Assembly: GCA_964528095.1 (NCBI GenBank)
Contig: CAZGSG010000254.1
Span: forward strand, 1-8,598
Direction: 5' to 3'
DNA: 8,598 nt
Source of the DNA: CAZGSG01 sp964528095
Lineage (GTDB): Bacteria; Bacteroidota; Bacteroidia; Chitinophagales; Chitinophagaceae
Part shown: piece by piece, positions 1 through 5,943 of the stretch
Position numbering within the stretch: position 1 is the first letter of the stretch
Layout of the letters: the number at the start of each line of letters is the position of its first letter
Position numbers and translations under genes: made by a program
The notes under the pieces: generated by a model
The model's database searches: none
Told to the model about the DNA's origin: nothing
The model's input: the letters and a program-made list of their open reading frames with translations, nothing else

Positions 1-1013
1 ACCTGTGTCATTATTGATTGCACACCCGCATTATCAAAACGGAATTCGCCATTCTTCCAGGCGATCGCTTCATCGGTGTTTACGTTCTTAGCAACTTTTA
101 ATATTCCATCATCCTTTTTTATCCTGGCTTGTTCACCAGGCTGAAGCAATGCTTTCTGGGTATTCTGTGTCACTTTCACGGAACCTTCCAGTAAAGTTGT
201 TTTTATCTCCTGCTCATCCTGATATGCCATGATATTAAAATGAGTGCCCAGCACTTCTATCTCCATTTCATTCACTGTTACCTTAAAAGGCATTGCTTTA
301 TTTTTCTCCACTTCGAAATAAGCTTCACCGGTCAGTTGCACCCGTCTTTCGCTACCACTGAATGCTGTCGGGAATTTTAATGATGAAGTAGCACTCAGCC
401 ATACTTTTGTATTATCCGGCAGGGTCACTTCGTATTGCCCCCCGCGTGGGGTAGTAATAGTATTGAGGCCGGTCATCTTGCCCTGGTCATTTCCGCTTCC
501 GGCCTGGTAAGAAAGTTGCCCGCTTTTTAATTTAATGACCTTTGTAGTACCCAGGTTGGTCAATACACCATCTTCCGCTTCATCCAGTAAGATCTTCGAG
601 CCATCTGCCAGTATCAGTTCAGCCCGGTTGCCTGGTGTTTTTTCAGGAGAGCGCGAGCTAATGGATTCCGTGTTATTAACCGCTAACGGTTCAGAAGGTG
701 AAGGCCTTAAAAAGAAAAAAGCCGTTATTCCTATAGCCACCACCACTACGGCCGCTGCTACCCTGGTAAAGATCATGCGGGTAGAACCGACTGGTTTTTC
801 CTGGTCCATGCGCTGGCGGATATCTGCCAGCATCCTGTTTTTTAACTCCAATTCATTTTCCGCAAACGTTCCCGGAATTTGAACAGAATCAGGATGGTTA
901 TCGTACCATGCGGAAAGATCCTTTTCTTCCTCGGAAGTAATAGTGCCATTCAACAACTTAGCTGCCAGTTCGTAATATTTAGTATCTGTGTTTTCCAAAT
1001 CCTTAGTTTTCAC
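1..1013 (-). CDS. FecR-family anti-sigma factor (3' end cut by window edge)
   Basis: Inner-membrane anti-sigma regulator that in this family passes a signal from an outer-membrane TonB transporter to a cytoplasmic ECF sigma factor. Seen: 337 codons open to the left edge. Residues 1-79 form a charged cytoplasmic part; a single membrane segment (about 80-102, VAAAVVVVAIGITAFFFL) follows; then a periplasmic FecR domain (about 184-282) with the hallmark strings TPRGGQYEVTLPDNTKVWLSA, GEAYFEVEK and VLGTHFNI. The last visible part (WKNGEFRFDNAGV) enters the C-terminal DUF4974-type region, so roughly 50-60 residues are probably missing. GTG at 1013 is chosen because an in-frame stop lies 15-20 bases upstream of the only other candidate, TTG at 1025; AAAGG sits 4 bases before the GTG. 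TTG 1025, with CAGGG 6 bases ahead, is a fair alternative adding four residues. No sigma-factor gene precedes it. The family call is secure; the partner and signal are unknown. Confidence 0.93.
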   Translation of the reverse strand, partial: MKTKDLENTDTKYYELAAKLLNGTITSEEEKDLSAWYDNHPDSVQIPGTFAENELELKNRMLADIRQRMDQEKPVGSTRMIFTRVAAAVVVVAIGITAFFFLRPSPSEPLAVNNTESISSRSPEKTPGNRAELILADGSKILLDEAEDGVLTNLGTTKVIKLKSGQLSYQAGSGNDQGKMTGLNTITTPRGGQYEVTLPDNTKVWLSATSSLKFPTAFSGSERRVQLTGEAYFEVEKNKAMPFKVTVNEMEIEVLGTHFNIMAYQDEQEIKTTLLEGSVKVTQNTQKALLQPGEQARIKKDDGILKVAKNVNTDEAIAWKNGEFRFDNAGVQSIMTQ

Positions 1014-1139
1014 GTGACCTTTCAAGGAAGACCCTGTTTATCATTTATTGCCTTGAAAAATACGAATTTAAGCATTATTAATCCGTGAAAATTTGACCAA
1101 ACTCATCTTTTCTCCTTACCAAACCTTCGTTGTTAGCGA

Positions 1140-1162
1140 GTTCGAATCCTGAACTTTCGAAC
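1140..1162. repeat. Palindromic element GTTCGAA-9-TTCGAAC inside a second GAAC cluster
   Basis: Perfect inverted arms of 7 bases (1140-1146 and 1156-1162) surround a 9-base spacer. The same stretch holds GAAT/GAAC words starting at 1144, 1151 and 1159, the same 7-8 base phasing as the cluster at 1250-1283, so the two appear to be the same kind of element. About 125 bases upstream of the FecR start, so it could be an operator, but nothing shows this directly. Confidence 0.45.
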
Positions 1163-1177
1163 CGTTAAAGAAGTTGG

Positions 1178-1204
1178 AGTTTCCGGTTTAAAAGTCCGGA
1201 AGCT
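1178..1204 (-). terminator. Possible weak stem-loop after the GH28 gene
   Basis: TTCCGG (1181-1186) and CCGGAA (1196-1201) are perfect inverted arms around a 9-base AT loop. Two more pairs form outside after one mismatch in the minus-strand RNA. The stem is GC-rich at its core and lies 83-109 bases past the GH28 stop, so it could end or protect that transcript. No U-tract follows, so a classical intrinsic terminator is not supported. Confidence 0.25.
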
Positions 1205-1249
1205 ACTTAAGACAGATTATTCATTATAAGAAGAACAGACTGCTTTAAA

Positions 1250-1283
1250 GAACTGTTGAACCCTGAACTCCGAACTTTTGAAC
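1250..1283. repeat. Phased degenerate GAAC repeat (five copies)
   Basis: On the + strand GAAC begins at 1250, 1258, 1265, 1272 and 1280, a strict 8-7-7-8 spacing, with variable bases between (TGTT, CCT, TCC, TTTT). It starts 4 bases after the GH28 stop codon in the direction of transcription. A related three-copy cluster lies at 1144-1162. Function unknown; it could be an interspersed intergenic repeat or a run of binding half-sites. Confidence 0.6.
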
Positions 1284-1286
1284 TGT

Positions 1287-2705
1287 TTATAAAGTAACTT
1301 TTTTCCCATTAATCGTTACATTCTCAAACTGGACATTTTTTGAATGGCTGAATTTATACGGCTCTTTTACTCCATTGATACTAACATTTACCAGGCGAAG
1401 ATTTTCTACAGGCGCCTGTTGATATCCCTGGATCAGCACGCCAAAATCACCACCCTTTTTTACCGTCATATTCCGCACTTCCACATTCCGGATGGTCGGT
1501 ATAAAATCACCCTTCTCATCTTTATAGTGCATGGTTGCAATGATCACTTCTTTCCGAACCTCTCCCACTTCAATATTGCGCAAATAGATGTTCTCGGTTA
1601 TTCCACCACGTTCAGCACTTGTCTTTATTCTTAACACACGATCAAGCTCCGGGCTGTTCATTTTACAGTTTTCAGCAAATACATTCCGTACACCTCCCGA
1701 TATTTCACTACCTATTACTACGCCGCCATGACCATTGGCCATGATACAACCCTGTATAACGATATTTTCACTTGGAACATTGATCTTTCGGCCGTCTTTA
1801 TTCCGTCCTGATTTTATCGCGATACAATCATCGCCTGTATTAAAGTAACAGTCTTTGATCAGCACGTTCTTACAGGATTCAGGATCGCAACCATCCGTAT
1901 TGGGACCATGTCCTTCTATTGTTACTTTTTGTATCGTGATATTCGTACACAATACCGGGTTGAGATTCCACATCGGGGAATTAACAAACGTAACACCCTC
2001 GATCAGTATATTCTCGCAGAGGTAAGGCTGTACAAATTGCGGGCGCAGGTAAAAACCTTTACCAAATACACGGTCCTTTACAGGCACATCATTGTCTGCC
2101 ATTTTAAATAATGCAGGCCTTTTATCCTGGTCCTGTTGCTGAGGAGTTCCTTTTACCCAACCCCTTCCTCCTTTCCAGGGCCACCAATTGGTCAGACTGG
2201 CCTGGCCATCAAATATCCCTTCACCGGTTATGCCGATATTTTTTTCTTTATATGCATAGATCAGCGGCGAATAGTTCATCAGTTCTATCCCTTCCCAGCG
2301 GGTATATACAACAGGCAGGTAATCGTCGGGATTAGTAGAGAAGATGATCTTTGCTCCTTTTTCCAGGTGCAGATTCACATTGCTTTTTAAATAAATAGGG
2401 CCGCTCAGGTAAACACCTGCAGGCACCACCACACGACCGCCACCTTGTTTATTACATTCTTCTATCGCTTTTTTTATCGCCTTTGTATTATCTGTTGTAC
2501 CATTGTTTACAGCACCGTAATTGGTCACCAGGAAATCTTTTTTTGCAAACTCAGGCGCTTTGATCTGTTTCAATATAGCCGCAAGCCCATCCCATGGATC
2601 AGCTGCCGGTGGCGCATTTACTGGCGCCTGCTTTTCTGCCGTAAGTAAAAAAAAACTCATGCACAAAATTCCTATCACTGTATACCTGCTCATATGTTTT
2701 TTCAT
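1287..2705 (-). CDS. Secreted GH28 glycoside hydrolase (polygalacturonase family)
   Basis: Right-handed beta-helix enzyme that hydrolyses alpha-1,4-galacturonosyl bonds in pectin, or related rhamnogalacturonan bonds in some relatives. Seen in the 472-residue product: a signal peptide (MKKHMSRYTV, hydrophobic 8-23, likely cleavage after LTA); an N-terminal strand-turn region with TNYGAVNNGTTDNT; an NWWPWKGG motif at 173-180; and all four GH28 catalytic-site motifs: NTD 269-271, GDD 291-293, GHG 325-327 and RIK 359-361. No key residue is missing, so it should be active. A Cys in the leader (C15) does not make a good lipobox. ATG 2705 is preferred over an upstream in-frame TTG at 2738 because it places a normal signal peptide at the N-terminus; its Shine-Dalgarno signal is poor. 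It lies 87 bases after the Gfo/Idh gene, with no terminator seen between. The exo-polygalacturonase type is likely from the sequence style, but endo/exo and exact substrate cannot be fixed. Confidence 0.95.
   Translation of the reverse strand: MKKHMSRYTVIGILCMSFFLLTAEKQAPVNAPPAADPWDGLAAILKQIKAPEFAKKDFLVTNYGAVNNGTTDNTKAIKKAIEECNKQGGGRVVVPAGVYLSGPIYLKSNVNLHLEKGAKIIFSTNPDDYLPVVYTRWEGIELMNYSPLIYAYKEKNIGITGEGIFDGQASLTNWWPWKGGRGWVKGTPQQQDQDKRPALFKMADNDVPVKDRVFGKGFYLRPQFVQPYLCENILIEGVTFVNSPMWNLNPVLCTNITIQKVTIEGHGPNTDGCDPESCKNVLIKDCYFNTGDDCIAIKSGRNKDGRKINVPSENIVIQGCIMANGHGGVVIGSEISGGVRNVFAENCKMNSPELDRVLRIKTSAERGGITENIYLRNIEVGEVRKEVIIATMHYKDEKGDFIPTIRNVEVRNMTVKKGGDFGVLIQGYQQAPVENLRLVNVSINGVKEPYKFSHSKNVQFENVTINGKKVTL
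2647..2655. repeat. Nine-base A/T homopolymer in the GH28 signal-peptide codons
   Basis: Nine consecutive A on the + strand (T on the coding strand) cover codons 17-20 of GH28, within the hydrophobic core of the signal peptide. It is the longest homopolymer I noticed inside a gene here and is in principle prone to slippage. Confidence 0.85.
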
Positions 2706-2792
2706 AACCTGTTTTAAATGATTGCTGAATAATATCAATGCTGTCCATTAGATATCTCTCCGGAATACAAGCAATATATATTCCTGTTCTCA

Positions 2793-4136
2793 TTAACTAT
2801 TTACTATTCTTTTTACCTGTGGCTGAAGACTGGTGAGGTCGGCAATATTCACCGGCTTTCCGCTATCGATACTGTTCCTGGCTGCAATGCCCACGAGTAC
2901 CGCCATCGATCCGTCCCTGCTGCCTGCCGCCTGGTGATACGGATCACCTTCATTCATAAAGATCTGTTTGCGTAATCTTGTATCTCCACCGCCATGCCCC
3001 GCTTCATTGTTTGGTATCCGGAATATTTCCCGCTTACCAAAATTTTGTGTAAGCTGGATCTCATCAAAATCTTCTTCTTCCCAGGGTTGTCTTTCTTTGA
3101 TCCATGCATCGATTTTTCCTTTGGTGCCATTAAAAGAAATACGATACCCTTCATAAGGAGAATACGCAGTCAGTGAGTAACTGACATTCACTTTGTTTTT
3201 ATATTTTATCTGTACGGCCATCTTATCAAAGATGTCGATGTCTTCTTTGAAGACACATCCGTCACGCAGGTAGCCATCATGTTTTTCATTATCTGCATAG
3301 ATGCTCATGAGCCGTTTATCCTTTGTCATATCAAAATAAAAAGGACATTTAGCTTTATGCGGGCATGGGCGACAGTTGGTATGCCTGAAACTTCCATTCT
3401 TGCCATACATCTCAAGACTGCCATAAGAAAAGACCTGTTCCGGATCGCTATCTATCCACCAGTTCAGCAAATCAAAATGGTGAGAAGCTTTGTGTACCAG
3501 CAATGATCCTCCATGTTTTCTTAGCCGGTGCCAGCGCCGGAAATAATCAGCCCCATGACTTGTATCCAGGTACCAGTGAAAGTCTACCGAGGTAATATCG
3601 CCAATGGCGCCAGCTCTCAGCAATTCATATATTTTTACACGATGCGGGGAATAACGATAGTTGAATGTGACCCTTACTTTTTTACCTGTTCTTTTTTCCG
3701 CATCCAGGATCTCCTGGCATTTTGCTTCATCGGTGGTCATGGGCTTCTCCGTTATTATATCGGCCCCGTATTCCATTCCTTTTACTATAAAAAAATTATG
3801 GGTATTGTCTACTGTCGTTACGATCAGTCTGTCAGGCTTTGTCTCCTGCATCATCTTGTCAAAGTCGGTATAGGTAGGGCAGTCCAGCTTGAGTGATTTT
3901 TTTGCATACGCTACACGTCCCGGGTTAATATCACATAAACCGACAAATTTCACATGTTCGGGAAATTCTTTTATAACCGGATCGCCCCACATGCCCAGGC
4001 CCCTGTGCCCTGTGCCCACCATTGCCAGGCGCATAGGTTTTGCTCCATGAGAATAGTTTTCTAATAATGCGCCGGGCAGCAGTATGCCTCCCAGTGCGGC
4101 AGTTCCTGTTTGTTGAATAAAATTTCTTCTGTCCAT
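2793..4136 (-). CDS. Tat-exported Gfo/Idh/MocA family protein (NAD(P)-dependent sugar oxidoreductase or NAD-dependent glycosidase)
   Basis: Probably acts on a sugar in the periplasm with a tightly bound nicotinamide cofactor. Seen in 447 residues: a twin-arginine leader (MDRRNFIQQTGTAALGG, hydrophobic to about 25); a Rossmann cofactor motif VGTGHRG at 40-46 and acidic D69 (CDIN) ending a strand; the family EKP motif at 130-132; a C-terminal substrate half with HKASHHFDLLNWW at 215-227, giving candidate catalytic histidines 219-220; and GHGGGD at 380-385. An insert holds four cysteines, C255, C258, C264 and C294, the first three as CxxCxxxxxC, which could bind metal. Length fits exported members, longer than cytoplasmic ones (about 340-390). 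Some relatives (GH109 and similar) are hydrolases that use NAD transiently and carry a comparable GHGG motif, so glycosidase activity is a real alternative. The gene sits between susD and GH28, which points to a pectin-derived sugar. ATG 4136 has no clear Shine-Dalgarno site, usual for the phylum. Confidence 0.9.
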   Translation of the reverse strand: MDRRNFIQQTGTAALGGILLPGALLENYSHGAKPMRLAMVGTGHRGLGMWGDPVIKEFPEHVKFVGLCDINPGRVAYAKKSLKLDCPTYTDFDKMMQETKPDRLIVTTVDNTHNFFIVKGMEYGADIITEKPMTTDEAKCQEILDAEKRTGKKVRVTFNYRYSPHRVKIYELLRAGAIGDITSVDFHWYLDTSHGADYFRRWHRLRKHGGSLLVHKASHHFDLLNWWIDSDPEQVFSYGSLEMYGKNGSFRHTNCRPCPHKAKCPFYFDMTKDKRLMSIYADNEKHDGYLRDGCVFKEDIDIFDKMAVQIKYKNKVNVSYSLTAYSPYEGYRISFNGTKGKIDAWIKERQPWEEEDFDEIQLTQNFGKREIFRIPNNEAGHGGGDTRLRKQIFMNEGDPYHQAAGSRDGSMAVLVGIAARNSIDSGKPVNIADLTSLQPQVKRIVNS

Positions 4137-4275
4137 GTACTGATAAGAATAATGCTGTTAATTAAAATCGTTTACTTATGATTGACTGCTGTGCTTCTGT
4201 CCTTCCTTTATCTTTTACCAGGAAGAACAGAAGAACATAGCTGTTAGTTAAAGTATATTCCTGTTAAACTTTTTC
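4137..4275. other. susD - Gfo/Idh intergenic spacer
   Basis: The only sizeable gap inside the operon (139 bases; compare 18 and 87 elsewhere). It is dominated by the stem-loop at 4190-4237. I found no convincing TAnnTTTG promoter element, so the downstream genes are probably served by read-through from susCD. Confidence 0.6.
4190..4237 (-). other. Strong RNA stem-loop downstream of susD
   Basis: In the minus-strand transcript the arms 4233-4220 (CUUCUGUUCUUCCU) and 4207-4194 (AGGAAGGACAGAAG) pair over 14 positions with a single U-G wobble around a 12-base loop. After a one-base mismatch (4193/4234) three more pairs form (4190-4192 with 4235-4237). In the opposite-strand RNA the wobble becomes a C-A mismatch, so the structure is best on the transcribed strand. 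It is followed by CACAGCAGUCAA rather than a U-tract, so it is not a standard terminator. Likely roles are transcript stabilisation, processing, or dampened expression of the two enzyme genes downstream of susCD. Confidence 0.7.
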
Positions 4276-5925
4276 TTATTGATATCCCGGATTTTGTTTA
4301 AACTCCGTTTTATTTGTCACTGCATCTATCTGTGTCTGTGGAATAGGTCTTACCAGGTGATACGACTGAATATTCCTGCCTGCATCCAGGTTGTACAGTT
4401 TCACACGATCCAGTAAGCGGCCTGTTCTTTTCAGATCAAACCACCTGATCTGTTCGCCCGCAAATTCTCTTGCTCTTTCGTCCAGTATAAAATCAAGGGT
4501 AATATCAGCAGGCGCCACCTGCATATCGGCAATCCTGCCTGGCTGCGCTGCCCTTGTTCTGAGTGTGTTCACATAATCTGCGGCTATTTGCAAATGCCCC
4601 TGTTTCATTTCACCCTCTGCTGCGATCAGGTACATTTCAGCCAGCCTGATCACAAATACATCTCTTGCACTTTGTATCTGTGTCACGTTATCCCTGGTTG
4701 GATCATCGAATTTTTTCAGGGAGATACAGTATACTTTTTCTTTTGAAGATCCATCCGGATTATAATTCTTGCTACGATCAAAGACCCTGTATTTTCTTGT
4801 TGCTTCAAATGCATCCGGTATCTCGTACTTGCTGCAAAGGATAGCGGTATCACCTAATGCCATGCCCGCTGGTCTCTTACTGGCATCTGTCTGGTTGGCA
4901 AACCAGGCCATCCTGAATGATCCATCATATCGTGCATCGATCGTTTCATTGAAGAGGTTGAGCAGGAATAAAGTAGGCATATAACTGTTGAAAGGTCTGC
5001 CATTGGTTACATCTCTTACCATGCCTGGCTGCTGATCATACCGCATCAGGAAAAACAGGTGCGCGTTATTACTTCCCCTGTTGTGTCCGCCTGGATACAA
5101 TGTTCCATCACGCAGATCATTCAGCAATAAGTTAGTGGAATAGTTCACCGACCAGATCACTTCCTTGCTGTTCAGGTTACTCATCTTCCACAGATCAGCG
5201 AATTTTGGTTCCAGTTGAAAACTATAGTCGGTGATCACTTTTTTTGCAAGATCAGCGGCTTCCTTGTTCATGCCTCTTGTAAGGTACATACGGGCCAGGA
5301 ATGCCTGAGCTGCAGGTTTGGTAGCACGGCCAAAATCTGTAGTGGTAACCGGCAAGTTTTGTACTGCTTCTGTGAGATCGGCGAATATGAGCTCATAGAA
5401 TTTTTCTGCCGGTGTTTTATTCGCTGTAGTGATGATACCTACGGTCTCTTCTGTAGAAAGATGTACATCACCCCATGTTTCTACGATATGCCAGTTATAA
5501 AAAGCTCTCAGGTATTTTAATTCTGCTCTTCTTGTTTTTTGCAGCGCGTCTGAAAGGCCTGATTGTCCTATGCGATTGATACCTGCATTACAAAGATTAA
5601 CTGCTGCATAAAAGTTTGTCCACTCAGCACCCAGCGCCTCCTGGTTCGACTGCAGGTTCAGGTAATTGGTCAGATCGGGCCAGCTATCACTTGCACCACT
5701 TGTCCAGATATCCGTACCCATTTCTGAAATATTAAACCCATATTCTTTTCCATACCACCACCGGGTATAAGAATAGGCTGCATTGACCACGGTTTCAAAA
5801 CCCGCGGGGGTAGTAAAAACAGTAGCATCTGTTATACCGCTCGGGTTATATTCCTGCAGATCTTTTTTACAGGATCCTCCTGCTATTGCGAGTAAAATGA
5901 TTATATATATGTATGATCGTTTCAT
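4276..5925 (-). CDS. SusD/RagB-family surface glycan-binding lipoprotein
   Basis: Outer-membrane lipoprotein that caps its SusC partner and captures oligosaccharides for import. Seen in 549 residues: a lipoprotein signal peptide with basic start and hydrophobic core (residues 2-15) ending in AGGSC, lipidated cysteine C19, followed by KKDLQEYNP. The SusD-like N-terminal TPR half is typical (TPAGFETVVNAAYSYTRWW; ELKYLRAFYNWHIVETWGDV about 135-155; AQAFLARMYLTRG near 206-218). The C-terminal RagB/SusD half holds VIRLAEMYLIAAE, LDFILDERAREFAGEQIRWFDLKR and the near-invariant end QNPGY, here with one extra Q. Length is normal and nothing looks broken. AAAGGA ends 4 bases before ATG 5925, a good ribosome site for this phylum. 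It starts 18 bases after susC, so the two are co-transcribed. The aromatic-rich N-terminal region (WW, W, W) may contribute to sugar stacking, which is inference. Substrate is inferred from the neighbouring GH28 only. Confidence 0.96.
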   Translation of the reverse strand: MKRSYIYIIILLAIAGGSCKKDLQEYNPSGITDATVFTTPAGFETVVNAAYSYTRWWYGKEYGFNISEMGTDIWTSGASDSWPDLTNYLNLQSNQEALGAEWTNFYAAVNLCNAGINRIGQSGLSDALQKTRRAELKYLRAFYNWHIVETWGDVHLSTEETVGIITTANKTPAEKFYELIFADLTEAVQNLPVTTTDFGRATKPAAQAFLARMYLTRGMNKEAADLAKKVITDYSFQLEPKFADLWKMSNLNSKEVIWSVNYSTNLLLNDLRDGTLYPGGHNRGSNNAHLFFLMRYDQQPGMVRDVTNGRPFNSYMPTLFLLNLFNETIDARYDGSFRMAWFANQTDASKRPAGMALGDTAILCSKYEIPDAFEATRKYRVFDRSKNYNPDGSSKEKVYCISLKKFDDPTRDNVTQIQSARDVFVIRLAEMYLIAAEGEMKQGHLQIAADYVNTLRTRAAQPGRIADMQVAPADITLDFILDERAREFAGEQIRWFDLKRTGRLLDRVKLYNLDAGRNIQSYHLVRPIPQTQIDAVTNKTEFKQNPGYQ

Positions 5926-5929
5926 AATG

Positions 5930-5935
5930 TCCTTT
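5930..5935 (-). promoter_or_regulatory. Ribosome binding site of susD
   Basis: AAAGGA in the 18-base susC-susD gap, 4 bases before the ATG. It is the clearest Shine-Dalgarno-like site in the window and supports the chosen susD start and high translation of the lipoprotein. Confidence 0.55.
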
Positions 5936-5943
5936 TTATTTTT

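Larger units (their letters stand above)
1014..1286. other. Intergenic region between GH28 and fecR
   Basis: 273 bases with no credible gene. Read in the direction of transcription it holds, in order, a run of phased GAAC/GTTC repeats, a small CCGG-arm hairpin, a second GAAC cluster with a TTCGAA palindrome, and about 120 AT-rich bases before the FecR start. The FecR promoter should lie here. I looked for the Bacteroidota promoter pair (TTTG, about 19 bases, TAnnTTTG) and found only a near match, TATTTTTC at about 1056-1063, without a correctly spaced TTTG, so no promoter is called. The gap is too short for an ECF sigma gene (about 500-600 bases), and the frames I checked near the FecR start carry stops. 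Confidence 0.7.

Noticed and set aside
535..882. Plus-strand open frame of 115 codons
   Set aside because: Lies wholly opposite the FecR coding sequence, is low in complexity (Ser, Thr and Ala runs) and has no family resemblance; FecR motifs on the minus strand are unambiguous.
1003..1044. Short 13-codon frame (MINRVFLERSREN) overlapping the FecR start on the minus strand
   Set aside because: Too short to judge, no conserved attenuator feature such as repeated amino acids, and a start this close is expected by chance. Leader-peptide control is possible but unsupported.
1138..1152. GTTCGAATCC resembling a tRNA T-loop on the + strand
   Set aside because: The flanking five bases do not pair as a T-stem and no acceptor, anticodon or D arm is found nearby; it is part of the TTCGAA palindrome.
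1233..1257. AACAG...CTGTT inverted repeat just after GH28 as a terminator
   Set aside because: Only five pairs with a 14-base loop and no U-tract; too weak to call, and overlapped by the GAAC repeat.
2599..2793. 64-codon minus-strand frame coupled to the Gfo/Idh stop by TAATG
   Set aside because: It has no recognisable domain and its second half overlaps the GH28 signal peptide and N-terminus, which is clearly the real frame. Kept only as part of the T9 slippage observation.
3528..3896. Plus-strand open frame of 122 codons opposite the Gfo/Idh gene
   Set aside because: Antisense shadow of a gene with intact family motifs; no domain is recognisable in the translation.
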